64,000 nt of DNA from Ruegeria sp. THAF57 (GTDB lineage Bacteria > Pseudomonadota > Alphaproteobacteria > Rhodobacterales > Rhodobacteraceae): contig NZ_CAIWNQ010000005.1 of the NCBI RefSeq assembly GCF_903914075.1, positions 62,001-126,000 on the forward strand. Reading direction: 5' to 3'. Position numbers and translations under genes: made by a program. This document shows, in pieces, positions 16,344 through 26,379 of the stretch (positions are counted from its first letter, which is position 1; each line of letters begins with the position of its first letter). The notes beneath the pieces are model-generated. The model was not told where the DNA came from. It made no database searches and saw only the letters and a list, made by a program, of their open reading frames with translations.

Positions 16344-17131
16344 CCAACCCAGCTATTTTGGTGGCGCGTGATCTGACCCATCAGGTCCTTAGTGGCGATA
16401 TACTGCTGCAGGGGGTCTCATTCACATTATGCGAAGGCGCAATCCTTGCAATTGCCGGGCCCAACGGGGCAGGCAAGACGACGCTTTTGAATCTGTTATG
16501 TGGCGCGTATGAAGTGAACCAGGGTGACGTTCTGGTCAACGGACGCAGCCTGAAACAGATGTCTGCACGGGACCGGGCGCGGACGATCGCCGTGGTCAGT
16601 CAGCAGGAGTTCCCGGATGGCAGGCTGCTGTTGCGGGATTATGTGGCGCTAGGCCAGATTCCTATCCGTGCGGACCGCTCTGCCGAGGAACACGCCGCTG
16701 ATCTTGTCAGAATCCTGAACCTTACCGGGCTTAGCGCTTTGGCCGACAAAAAGATGGCCGTTCTGTCCGGGGGGGAACAACAGCGCGCGCATATCGCCCG
16801 TGCTCTGGCCCAGAATCCTACGCTTTTGTTTCTGGACGAACCCACCAACCATCTGGACCCGGATACGAAGGGGCGTATGCTGTCGCTGGTCGCTGAACTG
16901 GGTATCACCGTGGTGATGATCCTGCACGATCTGGTGATGATCCCAGAATTTGCCACTCATGTGGCGCTGATGAAAGACACCCGGCTGACCGGTTTTGGGC
17001 TGGTAGCCGACGTGCTGACCCCGGGCCGGGTCCGCGACACGTTTGGCGTCGATTACCTGTGCTTTCCCCACGAAGGTCGCGTGATCCCGGCGCTGGATAT
17101 CCGAAAAACCTCGATAACAACTTACGAATAG
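16340..17131 (+). CDS. ABC importer ATP-binding protein, FecE/BtuD family
   Basis: 263 residues from ATG 16340 (ATGA overlap with DUF1636). Walker A GPNGAGKTT, signature LSGGEQQRAHIARAL, Walker B TLLFLDEPTNHLD and H-loop ILHDLVM. The closest general type is the ATPase of siderophore/heme/B12 importers (type II). The upstream riboswitch makes cobalamin or a related corrinoid the most likely cargo of this operon. Confidence 0.85.
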   Translation: MTNPAILVARDLTHQVLSGDILLQGVSFTLCEGAILAIAGPNGAGKTTLLNLLCGAYEVNQGDVLVNGRSLKQMSARDRARTIAVVSQQEFPDGRLLLRDYVALGQIPIRADRSAEEHAADLVRILNLTGLSALADKKMAVLSGGEQQRAHIARALAQNPTLLFLDEPTNHLDPDTKGRMLSLVAELGITVVMILHDLVMIPEFATHVALMKDTRLTGFGLVADVLTPGRVRDTFGVDYLCFPHEGRVIPALDIRKTSITTYE

Positions 17132-17143
17132 GAGTATTTCTGA

Positions 17144-18091
17144 ATGAAACAGATCTTGTCTGTGGCACTGGCCACTGTTTTGGCAGGTGGTGCCGTCGCG
17201 CACGAAGTTACGGTTGACAATTGCGGTGCGCCGCTGGTGTTCGACACCCAGCCCGAGCGTCTGGTTGTGCATGATATGAACATGACCGACATGGCCTTTG
17301 CGTTGGGTCTGCAGGATAAGATTGTGGGTCTGACCGGCATCACAGGCTGGTACAAGACCAGCCCCGAGTTTGACACATTGCGCGGTGACATCCCCGAGCT
17401 TGCGCCGAAATACCCAACTGTTGAGAACCTTGTGGCAGTAGAGCCTGACCTGTTCTTCGCGGGTTGGTACTATGGGATGAAGCCGGGTGGTGACGTGACG
17501 CCCGACACGCTGGAACCCTTTGGTATCAAAACAATGATCCTGACGGAAAGCTGTGTGCATCTGGACAAGGATCGCCCCGAGGCCAGCATGGACCTGTTGT
17601 TTGATGACGTGCTTCGCCTGGGCAAGGTCATGCATGTTGAAGACAAGGCCGAGGCTTTGGTTTCCGGTTGGAAAGAGGAACTGGCCGCGATCCAGGCGCA
17701 AACTGCAGACCTGCCAAAACCCCGTGTTTTCCTGCTGGATGGGCCAGCCGACGCGCCCTTTACCGCGGGTAAATTCGCCATCCCTGACGCGATGATCGCT
17801 GCAGCCGGTGGTGCAAATGTCACTCATGACATGGACACAAGCTGGGGCCGCACCTCGTGGGAGGCTGTGGCAGCTTCGAACCCCGAATTTCTGGTGCTGC
17901 TGGATTATCAGACCGGAAACGGCGCGGAAGACACGTTCAAGTTTCTGCAGGAACACCCCGTGATGTCGCAGACCGATGCGGTCAAGAACGAACGCTGGAT
18001 TGGCCTGCGTTACGAAGAACTGACCCCCGGACCCGCAAATATCGAGGCGATTTCGAAAATGGCCGACGCGATGCACCCGGGCCTGAACTAA
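17144..18091 (+). CDS. ABC importer periplasmic binding protein, FecB/BtuF-like
   Basis: 315 residues with signal peptide 1-19 (MKQILSVALA..., cleavage near VAHEV). The body follows the type III binding-protein layout: an N lobe with PERLVVHDMNMTDMAFALG and a C lobe with KPRVFLLDGPADAPF and ATSWGRTSWEAV-like segments (actual DTSWGRTSWEAVAA). It lies 12 bases after the ATPase gene with GGAG in the spacer. It is more like iron-siderophore and heme binding proteins than E. coli BtuF, so substrate assignment to B12 rests on the riboswitch. Confidence 0.8.
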   Translation: MKQILSVALATVLAGGAVAHEVTVDNCGAPLVFDTQPERLVVHDMNMTDMAFALGLQDKIVGLTGITGWYKTSPEFDTLRGDIPELAPKYPTVENLVAVEPDLFFAGWYYGMKPGGDVTPDTLEPFGIKTMILTESCVHLDKDRPEASMDLLFDDVLRLGKVMHVEDKAEALVSGWKEELAAIQAQTADLPKPRVFLLDGPADAPFTAGKFAIPDAMIAAAGGANVTHDMDTSWGRTSWEAVAASNPEFLVLLDYQTGNGAEDTFKFLQEHPVMSQTDAVKNERWIGLRYEELTPGPANIEAISKMADAMHPGLN

Positions 18092-18092
18092 T

Positions 18093-19106
18093 ATGGGCCG
18101 TTTCGGTCTGACTCTCTTGCTGGGGGCGGTCGTCGTGGCCGCCCTTTTGCTGGTTTCGACCATTTACGGCACGACGCAAATTCCGGCCGCAGTTGCGTTA
18201 GATGCGGTGATGCTTGGCACTGGGATGGCGGATGGCGAGGTGTCGCCGCTGCACCGAATTGTCTTTGACCTTCGCTTGCCGCGCGCATTGTTTGCGGCCG
18301 TTATCGGTGCAGGACTGGGCGTTGTTGGCGTGGTGCTTCAGACCACAACACGCAACGACTTGGCTGATCCCTTCCTGTTCGGCCTTTCGTCAGGTGCGGC
18401 GGCGGGTGCGGTTTTCGTCATTACGGTGACCGGCGACGTCCTGGGATTCTGGACACTGCCGCTGGCCGCATTTTGCGGCGGGCTTGTCGCGTCGGGAATT
18501 GTGCTGGCACTGGTTCACGGATTGCGCACCAGTGCGCCGGAAAAGCTGATCCTTGCGGGATTGGCAGTTTCGTTTCTGTTTTCGGCGATCACGAACTATC
18601 TGATTTTTGCGGGCGACAGTCGCGCCGCGCACTCGGTTATCTTTTGGATGCTGGGCGGTCTGGGTCTGGCCCGATGGGAGACATTTCCGCTGGTCTGCGC
18701 CGGGATGCTGTTGATCTTGACGTATGCCTTGTGGCGCAGCCGTTGGCTGGATGCGCTTTTGACCGGCGACTTGACGGCAGCGACGCTGGGCGTTCCGGTA
18801 CAGGCATTGAGGTTCCGCATGTTTTTTGTTGCGGCCCTTGCCACCGCCGTTTTTGTTTCGGTTGCGGGGGTTATCGGTTTTGTTGGGCTCATGGTGCCCC
18901 ACATCGCACGCGGGATCGCTGGACCTTTGCACAACCGTCTTGTGCCCGCTGCGGCCATCGTCGGGGCGGCCTTACTGACCGGTTCAGATATCCTCAGCCG
19001 CCTGTTGCTTGCACCTCAGGAACTGCCAGTGGGTATTGTTACCACCTCGATCGGGTCGATTTTTGTTTTTCTTTTGTTGTTTAAAACAGCAAGGGAAATG
19101 AAATGA
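18093..19106 (+). CDS. ABC importer permease, FecCD/BtuC family
   Basis: 337 residues, nine to ten hydrophobic segments. Family markers: LRLPRALFAAVIGAGLGVVG near the N-terminus, DPFLFGLSSGAAAGA, and GVIGFVGLMVPHIARGI, the coupling-helix region. It starts one base after the binding-protein stop. It completes a type II importer in the order DUF1636, ATPase, binding protein, permease. About 75 bases separate its stop from the convergent ureG end. Confidence 0.9.
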   Translation: MGRFGLTLLLGAVVVAALLLVSTIYGTTQIPAAVALDAVMLGTGMADGEVSPLHRIVFDLRLPRALFAAVIGAGLGVVGVVLQTTTRNDLADPFLFGLSSGAAAGAVFVITVTGDVLGFWTLPLAAFCGGLVASGIVLALVHGLRTSAPEKLILAGLAVSFLFSAITNYLIFAGDSRAAHSVIFWMLGGLGLARWETFPLVCAGMLLILTYALWRSRWLDALLTGDLTAATLGVPVQALRFRMFFVAALATAVFVSVAGVIGFVGLMVPHIARGIAGPLHNRLVPAAAIVGAALLTGSDILSRLLLAPQELPVGIVTTSIGSIFVFLLLFKTAREMK

Positions 19107-19181
19107 TAAGGGCGCTTTTGTTTAGGTCGAGAAGTTCGCCTGCAGTTTCGTGATCAACTTCCGTTGATAGGGGGGGCTGCG

Positions 19182-19826
19182 CTAGGCGGCCCCCTCGGTC
19201 ACGTCGGCGGGAATGTTCAATCCCCCGATTTGCGCCAGAAGGTCGACAACCTTGTCCACGCCTTTGCGGTGCCGCAGCGAGGTGAACACGAATGGGCGAC
19301 CGTTGCGCATTTTTGTTGCGTCTCGGTCCATCACCTCTAGTGACGCGCCAACATGCGGGGCCAGATCGGTCTTGTTGATGATCAGGACGTCCGATTTGGT
19401 GATCGCCGGCCCGCCTTTACGCGGAATCTCTTCACCCGCAGCCACGTCGATCACATAGAGCGTTACATCCGCCAGTTCCGGGCTGAATGTGGCGGACAGG
19501 TTGTCCCCGCCGCTTTCGATTAGAACAACTTCGACGTCGGGGTGGCGCGCCTGCATCTCGGCAACGGCCGCCAGGTTGATCGAGGCATCCTCGCGAATGG
19601 CCGTATGCGGGCAGCCTCCGGTTTCAACGCCAATGATCCGGTCTTGTGGCAGGATTTGCATCCGCATAAGCGCCTCGGCATCTTCGCGGGTGTAGATGTC
19701 ATTGGTGATCACGCCAACGGATACCTTGTCGCGCAGCGCCTCGGACAGGGCAGCGGTCAGAGTTGTCTTGCCTGCGCCAACAGGACCACCGATGCCCACG
19801 CGCAGGGGGCCGTTCATATTGCTCAT
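19182..19826 (-). CDS. ureG: Urease accessory GTPase UreG
   Basis: 214 residues. ATG 19824-19826 overlaps the ureF stop (ATGA), so the longer open frame reaching 20162 is only a shadow of ureF. P-loop [10 protein letters not shown] at residues 13-22, metal-binding CPH at 72-74, ESGGDN and NKTD motifs. UreG hydrolyses GTP to deliver nickel to apo-urease with UreD, UreE and UreF. It is the last gene of the operon. Confidence 0.96.
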   Translation of the reverse strand: MSNMNGPLRVGIGGPVGAGKTTLTAALSEALRDKVSVGVITNDIYTREDAEALMRMQILPQDRIIGVETGGCPHTAIREDASINLAAVAEMQARHPDVEVVLIESGGDNLSATFSPELADVTLYVIDVAAGEEIPRKGGPAITKSDVLIINKTDLAPHVGASLEVMDRDATKMRNGRPFVFTSLRHRKGVDKVVDLLAQIGGLNIPADVTEGAA

Positions 19827-20476
19827 GTTCGGAACATCCTTGAATATTGAGTTTCGTGTTTCATCGACGCGACATCTGTCAGAAACGCCGTCGACCCCAG
19901 ATCGTCCAGCCCCAAGGTCACAGCGTCCGTCGCCACATGCTGACACAAAGGCGTCAGGTCGCGGATCATTCGCTGTCCTTCGGTTTGCCCCAGCGGTACC
20001 AAACGCGTCGCACACGCGACCAGATTGGACATGAAGGCTTGCAGGTACATCTGGGCTGTCAGGCCGAGCGGCAAGCCTTGTCGCTGTGCCGCATATCCCA
20101 AGGCGACCGGGTAGGTCAGGGTGCCCAACTCCACCGCCCAGACATTTGCGGTTATGCCGCAAAACGCTTCTCCCAGCAGTCGGGTTTCCATCAACCGCTC
20201 GGACGAGGCGCAGAATGCGCGCGCAGCCTGATCCACCTCGGACAAGGAGGTGGTGGTCTGTGCCGAATACGCGGCTGAAAGAAATATGCAGTCATTCCGG
20301 CCAGAGCCGTATTCGATCACATCGGCAACCCATTCTTTTGTGTCGGTGGCGTTGGCAACGCTGCCGCACTCGATCGCCCATTCCAGCCCGTGCGAATATG
20401 CGAACCCTCCGACCGGATAAGCAGGCGAAAGCCACTGGGTCAGTGTCAGGATATCTGTGTCAGTGGGCGTGGCCAT
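19823..20476 (-). CDS. ureF: Urease accessory protein UreF
   Basis: 217 residues from ATG 20474-20476 with GCAGGACCC before it; this start lies inside the end of ureE (17-base overlap). [20 protein letters not shown] is the conserved UreF N-terminal block and [21 protein letters not shown] the C-terminal one. UreF acts as a scaffold and fidelity factor between UreG and the UreD-apourease complex. Confidence 0.93.
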   Translation of the reverse strand: MATPTDTDILTLTQWLSPAYPVGGFAYSHGLEWAIECGSVANATDTKEWVADVIEYGSGRNDCIFLSAAYSAQTTTSLSEVDQAARAFCASSERLMETRLLGEAFCGITANVWAVELGTLTYPVALGYAAQRQGLPLGLTAQMYLQAFMSNLVACATRLVPLGQTEGQRMIRDLTPLCQHVATDAVTLGLDDLGSTAFLTDVASMKHETQYSRMFRT

Positions 20477-20912
20477 GGGTCCTGCCGTGGCCATAGGCGC
20501 CACCTTCGGGTGTAAAGGGTTCCTGAACCTCGCGCACTGTTGCGCCGATCTTCAGCAACATGTCGCGGATGACGTGGTCGACCTGGATCAGCAAGCGGTC
20601 CGCTTCGACCTGACAGGGTGTGTGGCGGTTGCCGATATGCCATGCGATGCGGGTCAGGTCGGGGGCCGTGACTTCCAGCAACGCCTCGGGCGCGGCCTGT
20701 ATTTCGACCTCGCGCCCGTCGTCAAGGATCAGGGCACCGCCGTGATCCAACGAGGTTGTCTGCGACAGATCAATCAGAATCTGTTCACCGCTTTCACAGG
20801 TCAGCACCTTGCGGCGCAGAAAACGGTCTTCATAAGTCAGTGACAGGTGGTCGGCGGGGTCACCATGCGTATGGTCGGAATACTGCCGTGCCGTGCAGAG
20901 AAGGGCGGTCAT
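20460..20912 (-). CDS. ureE: Urease accessory nickel metallochaperone UreE
   Basis: 150 residues. The N-terminal peptide-binding domain has LTYEDRFLRRKVLTCESGEQ (split in the usual UreE order LxxxxRxRRR-like), the C-terminal metal domain has RIAWHIGNRHTPCQVE with the conserved GNRH histidine. The tail ends with HGRTHGHAH, a short His-rich nickel-binding end. UreE hands nickel to UreG. A DUF1127-type gene separates it from ureC. Confidence 0.93.
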   Translation of the reverse strand: MTALLCTARQYSDHTHGDPADHLSLTYEDRFLRRKVLTCESGEQILIDLSQTTSLDHGGALILDDGREVEIQAAPEALLEVTAPDLTRIAWHIGNRHTPCQVEADRLLIQVDHVIRDMLLKIGATVREVQEPFTPEGGAYGHGRTHGHAH

Positions 20913-20940
20913 GCGGTTGCCCCCCCTGCCAAAAGCCGGG

Positions 20941-21165
20941 TCAGAGCCAGATTGAATCCGCGAAGACGCGGTGTGGGATCCGGTCGCGTGTCAACCTGAG
21001 CTTGCGCAGGTCTTCGTCGCTGAGGGATTGAAGAAATTTGATCTGCTGAACGCGCGTTTGTGCGTCTGCCATTCGGATAAGAAACGAATAGATCGACGTC
21101 CCGAAGGATGCGATCAGTCCGGGTAGCGAAACGCGCGGGCTGGATTGCGGTGCTGAATGTGCCAT
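20941..21165 (-). CDS. DUF1127-like small basic protein inside the urease operon
   Basis: 74 residues from ATG 21163-21165 behind GAAGGTCCAC; a longer open frame to 21204 lacks this support. The C-terminal half (QQIKFLQSLSDEDLRKLRLT, then RIPHRVFADSIWL) has the Leu-Arg rich helix of DUF1127 proteins, while the N-terminal half has a hydrophobic patch (LPGLIASFGTSIYSFLIRM). DUF1127 proteins are implicated in stress and phosphate/carbon regulation and RNA turnover in alphaproteobacteria. Its place between ureC and ureE suggests co-expression with urease, not a known urease function. Confidence 0.7.
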   Translation of the reverse strand: MAHSAPQSSPRVSLPGLIASFGTSIYSFLIRMADAQTRVQQIKFLQSLSDEDLRKLRLTRDRIPHRVFADSIWL

Positions 21166-21280
21166 GTGGACCTTCAAACTTGTTGGTCCTCCCTTGGTCT
21201 TCATGATGTGTCATGTCGGCCTCGTTTTGTAGTAGATGTTTGGTCATGGCTGCGTTGCGTATGCTGCAACGCAGCATGTC

Positions 21281-23040
<1,760 letters not shown>

Positions 23041-23041
<1 letters not shown>

Positions 23042-23346
23042 CAGAGCGACCCCATGACCTTTTGATTGAACCCATAGATCTTGCGCGCGCCCCCGATGGG
23101 GATCAGCGAGACCTCGCGCGCCTGACCGGGCTCGAACCGGACGGCGGTGCCGGGAGCGATGTCCAGACGCAGCCCGTGTGCGGCGGCGCGGTCGAAATCC
23201 AGCGCAGGGTTGGTTTCGGCGAAATGATAGTGCGAGCCGACCTGAACCGGGCGGTCACCAGTATTAGCGACCATCAGGGTGATGGCTGAGGCACTTGCGT
23301 TCAGGGTGATCTCGCCCTTGGCCGGGAACAGCTCGCCTGGGATCAT
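23041..23346 (-). CDS. ureB: Urease beta subunit
   Basis: 101 residues starting [16 protein letters not shown], the typical UreB opening, with [18 protein letters not shown] and [18 protein letters not shown]. Structural subunit of the (alpha beta gamma) trimer. Start overlaps the stop of the 53-residue small membrane gene (ATGA), and its stop overlaps the ureC start, so translation is coupled throughout. Confidence 0.96.
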
Positions 23347-23504
23347 TTGTTCAGCTTTATCATCAACGCGAAGGCGGCCAGCGCGACAACGGCGAGACCA
23401 ACGCCCAGAGTGGCATAATCCGAGCCATGCGCGTGGATATGTGTTCCGTTATGGGCTGCCGCAGGGCCAGCAAGGATCAGGGCGGGGAAAAGCATACGGG
23501 TCAT
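23343..23504 (-). CDS. Small His-containing membrane protein between ureA and ureB, 53 residues
   Basis: ATG 23502-23504 has AAAGGA eight bases upstream; TGA overlaps the ureB ATG. The product starts [17 protein letters not shown], a signal-like or first membrane segment, followed by [12 protein letters not shown] with four histidines, and a second hydrophobic helix ([17 protein letters not shown]) ending in KLNK. The His-rich loop between two hydrophobic segments would face the periplasm or be the N-terminus of a mature one-pass protein. No family recognised. Position and His loop suggest nickel or urea-related function (inference). Confidence 0.7.
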   Translation of the reverse strand: MTRMLFPALILAGPAAAHNGTHIHAHGSDYATLGVGLAVVALAAFALMIKLNK

Positions 23505-23519
23505 GTTAGTGTTCCTTTG

Positions 23520-23822
23520 TTAGCGAATAGGGTTGTGGACGGTCACCAGTTTGGTGCCATCAGGGAAGGTGGCTTCGACCTGAACTTCGTGGATCATCTC
23601 GGGCACACCTTCCATGCATTGCGCGCGGGTGATCACTTCGGCTCCGGCCTGCATCATATCGGCAACCGAGCGCCCATCGCGCGCACCTTCGACCACCGCG
23701 TCGGTGATCAGGGCGATCGCCTCGGGGTGGTTCAGCTTGACGCCTCGGGCCAATCGCTTGCGGGCGACCTCGGCGGCCATGGCGACCAGCAGTTTGTCTT
23801 TTTCACGGGGGGTCAGGTTCAT
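23520..23822 (-). CDS. ureA: Urease gamma subunit
   Basis: 100 residues with the standard UreA start [20 protein letters not shown], the block [21 protein letters not shown], and the C-terminal [20 protein letters not shown]. Structural subunit of urease. It follows ureD by a few bases and precedes the small membrane gene by 15 bases. Confidence 0.97.
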   Translation of the reverse strand: MNLTPREKDKLLVAMAAEVARKRLARGVKLNHPEAIALITDAVVEGARDGRSVADMMQAGAEVITRAQCMEGVPEMIHEVQVEATFPDGTKLVTVHNPIR

Positions 23823-23823
23823 G

Positions 23824-24621
23824 TCAGATCATCCAGCATCGGGGAAGCGTGTCATTGTTCAGCCGCCGCAGCACCGGCATCAGTGTTCGACGGAGGGTAA
23901 AGCTGTTTTCGGCCAGCACCCGGATCACCAGCAGATCGCTTTGGATCAGCGAGGCTCCGGCGGTGGAGGGCAGCATCGCGCGGATGGAGTCAATCTGACC
24001 CTCGGCAGTGGGTGAGGCAAAGGCGACCAGCGCCATCGCCCCCGCACCGCCCGCGATATGTGTCATGGCCAGGTGGGCGTGCAGATCACCGTCGAACTGC
24101 ATCGCGTCCATAAACAGAGGTGCGCCATCGCGCGCGATCTCAATTCGGTCTCGCAGGCGGATATTGGTCAGGGTCTCGCCCATCGCCATACGGCCAAAGA
24201 TCAGGGGTTCGACCATCAGGGCGGTGGCATCCGGGGCAAGGTCGATCTGCAACCGGCGATCCAGCGCGCTGCCGTCGAACAGAATGGTTTCCTGCGGCAG
24301 CCAGTTCAGCCGCGCGCCCGGCGAGGCACTCAGGTGGTTCACGATCTGACCTGACGGGCCGGGTTTGGCCTTGTACGCGCGCTCGCAGGCTTGGGTGGTC
24401 AGGGTCAAGGTCGTGCCATCGCCCGCGTGGCCGGTAAAGCGGAACGTGTCCCCGCCCGTGATGCCGCCAGCAGTGTTCAGCAGCACCGCGTCCAGCGCGT
24501 TCCCGTCGGTTCGGGGAAACAGGCACTTAAATGACCCCGATTGGCGAAAACCGTCCAATACCGACTTTTCGCCCAATTGCTTTGCACTTAGCCGAATCGC
24601 GCCCTTCGCGCGCGGCGGCAT
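23824..24621 (-). CDS. ureD: Urease accessory protein UreD
   Basis: About 265 residues from ATG 24619-24621; a TTG at 24637-24639 would add six residues, and neither start has a clear ribosome binding site. [31 protein letters not shown] and [16 protein letters not shown] are the UreD/UreH blocks. UreD binds apo-urease and, with UreF and UreG, forms the activation complex through which nickel passes. First gene of the urease operon; its promoter lies in the 400-base gap shared with urtA. Confidence 0.93.
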   Translation of the reverse strand: MPPRAKGAIRLSAKQLGEKSVLDGFRQSGSFKCLFPRTDGNALDAVLLNTAGGITGGDTFRFTGHAGDGTTLTLTTQACERAYKAKPGPSGQIVNHLSASPGARLNWLPQETILFDGSALDRRLQIDLAPDATALMVEPLIFGRMAMGETLTNIRLRDRIEIARDGAPLFMDAMQFDGDLHAHLAMTHIAGGAGAMALVAFASPTAEGQIDSIRAMLPSTAGASLIQSDLLVIRVLAENSFTLRRTLMPVLRRLNNDTLPRCWMI

Positions 24622-24639
24622 CGCGTCTTGCTTGGGCAA

Positions 24640-25037
24640 TATGGAGGCATGTTGAGTAATGGTGCACCTGCGGAACCAGAAGTTATGCTGCTTGTTTCAA
24701 CGTTTGCGCGCCGGAACTCTATTCTTCGACGTCGGTTTTCGTCGGTTTTCCGCAGTACGTGATTAATTTTTGGGCGTGACCTCGGGCGACTGGTCAAAAA
24801 ACAGGCAGATGCGGCGGATTGTGAAAAATGATGGGCCCTGCATTTGCTAAATTCTCTGCGATGCAGAAACCGTATGGGTGCCCGCCGAGGAGATGACCCG
24901 GGGGTGTGTGACGGCTGCGCGAATTGGACCTCGGACACAACCGCCACACGGAACGCAACAACAGTTGCGGGGATCAGGTAGAAGAAGAGTGCGCATCTGC
25001 GCAAGCCCTCTCTCCCGGCCCCGCCCAGGAGAATCAT
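24640..25037. other. Divergent ureD / urtA promoter region
   Basis: About 400 bases with no supported gene. It contains an exact tandem repeat of GTCGGTTTTC (24731-24740 and 24741-24750), the palindrome GGTGCACC (24661-24668), and a sigma-54-like element at 24833-24848. Such a region would be expected to carry nitrogen control (NtrC/sigma-54) for both urea uptake and urease. I cannot define an NtrC site with confidence. Confidence 0.4.
24833..24848 (+). promoter_or_regulatory. Possible sigma-54 promoter for urtABCDE
   Basis: GGGCCCTGCATTTGCT matches the TGGCACG-N4-TTGCW consensus at nine of twelve defined positions, with GG and GC separated by ten bases as required. Transcription would start about 180 bases before urtA. 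Family knowledge: urea transport operons are often NtrC/sigma-54 controlled. The first T of the -24 element and the A and G of CACG are not matched. Confidence 0.35.
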
Positions 25038-26318
25038 ATGACATCTCTCAAATCCACGCTCGCCGGATCACTTGTCTTTGCCGCTATGGCGACCGCTGCG
25101 CTGTCTGCCGAAGACACGATCAAAGTCGGTGTATTGCACTCGCTTTCCGGCACCATGGCGATTTCGGAAACCACGCTGAAAGACACAATGCTGATGCTGA
25201 TCGACCAGCAAAACGCCAAGGGTGGTCTTCTGGGCAAACAGCTTGAGGCCGTGGTCGTTGACCCAGCATCCGACTGGCCGCTGTTTGCGGAAAAAGCGCG
25301 CGAGCTGCTGACCGTGCATGAGGTGGATGTGATCTTCGGCAACTGGACCTCGGTGAGCCGTAAATCGGTTCTGCCGGTGATCGAGGAACTGAATGGCCTG
25401 CTGTTCTACCCGGTTCAGTATGAGGGCGAAGAATCGTCCAAGAACGTCTTCTACACCGGCGCCGCGCCGAACCAGCAGGCGATCCCTGCGACTGACTATT
25501 TCCTGGACGAACTGGGTGTTGAGAAATTCGCGCTGCTTGGTACCGACTATGTGTACCCACGTACCACCAACAACATTCTGGAAAGCTACCTGAAGGGTAA
25601 AGGCATCGCGGATGAGGATATCTTCGTAAACTACACTCCGTTCGGCCATTCCGACTGGTCCAAGATAGTGGCGGACGTTGTCGCGCTGGGTGCGGATGGC
25701 AAGAAGGTAGGCGTGATCTCGACCATCAACGGTGACGCGAATATCGGCTTCTATAAAGAACTGGCGGCTGCGGGCGTTTCGGCGGACGATATTCCGGTCG
25801 TGGCTTTCTCGGTCGGTGAAGAAGAATTGTCCGGTCTGGATACAGCAAACCTGGTCGGCCATCTCGCGGCGTGGAACTACTTCCAGTCGGCGGATACCGA
25901 GGTCAACGCCGAATTCGTCGAGACATGGAAAGCCACCATGGGCGACGAGCGCGTGACCAATGACCCGATGGAGGCACATTACATTGGCTTCAACATGTGG
26001 GTAAACGCCGCGACCGAGGCGGGCTCGACCGAGGTCGACGACGTGCGCGCCGCGATGTACGGGCAGGAATTCCCGAACCTGACCGGTGGCACTGCGGTCA
26101 TGCTGCCGAACCACCACCTGGCCAAGCCGGTTCTGATCGGTGAGATTCAGGAAGACGGTCAGTTCGACATCATCAGCGAAACCGAGGTTGTGCCGGGTGA
26201 TGCCTGGACCGACTTCCTGCCGGAATCGGCGGTTCTGATCTCGGATTGGAAAGAGCTGGGCTGCGGTATGTACAACACCGAGACCAAGACCTGCGTTCAG
26301 ACGCTGTCGAACTACTAA
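25038..26318 (+). CDS. urtA: Urea ABC transporter substrate-binding protein
   Basis: 426 residues; ATG 25038 follows AGGAGAATCAT. Signal peptide 1-23 (cleavage after LSA, before EDTIKVG). Matches UrtA: IKVGVLHSLSGTMAISE, VVVDPASDWPLFAEKA, IFGNWTSVSRKSVLPV, LFYPVQYEGEESSKN and YSDPMEAHYIGF-like NDPMEAHYIGFNMW. Captures urea in the periplasm for UrtBCDE. The longer open frame back to 24924 is not used. Confidence 0.96.
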   Translation: MTSLKSTLAGSLVFAAMATAALSAEDTIKVGVLHSLSGTMAISETTLKDTMLMLIDQQNAKGGLLGKQLEAVVVDPASDWPLFAEKARELLTVHEVDVIFGNWTSVSRKSVLPVIEELNGLLFYPVQYEGEESSKNVFYTGAAPNQQAIPATDYFLDELGVEKFALLGTDYVYPRTTNNILESYLKGKGIADEDIFVNYTPFGHSDWSKIVADVVALGADGKKVGVISTINGDANIGFYKELAAAGVSADDIPVVAFSVGEEELSGLDTANLVGHLAAWNYFQSADTEVNAEFVETWKATMGDERVTNDPMEAHYIGFNMWVNAATEAGSTEVDDVRAAMYGQEFPNLTGGTAVMLPNHHLAKPVLIGEIQEDGQFDIISETEVVPGDAWTDFLPESAVLISDWKELGCGMYNTETKTCVQTLSNY

Positions 26319-26325
26319 ACCTTAC

Positions 26326-26353
26326 GCAAGGCGGGTGTGATCGCCCGCCTTGC
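26326..26353 (+). terminator. Strong hairpin between urtA and urtB
   Basis: GCAAGGCGGG (26326-26335) and CCCGCCTTGC (26344-26353) form a perfect 10-bp stem with an eight-base loop, eight bases after the urtA stop. There is no T-run, so it is more likely a processing or partial-attenuation element that favours urtA expression than a full terminator. Confidence 0.55.
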
Positions 26354-26379
26354 CCTCAAGACACCTCGGGTTTCACCAC

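Noticed and set aside
16649..18163. Minus-strand frame of 504 codons spanning the B12-operon ATPase and binding protein
   Set aside because: Antisense across two genes with clear family motifs on the plus strand; no motifs in the antisense product.
19827..20162. N-terminal extension of ureG by 112 codons
   Set aside because: It is the ureF sequence read in another frame; UreG has its normal start at 19826 overlapping the ureF stop.
20909..21277. Minus-strand frame of 122 codons ending in an ATGA-like overlap with ureE
   Set aside because: The overlap is attractive, but the DUF1127-like frame in the same place has a ribosome binding site and a recognisable C-terminal helix; this one has neither.
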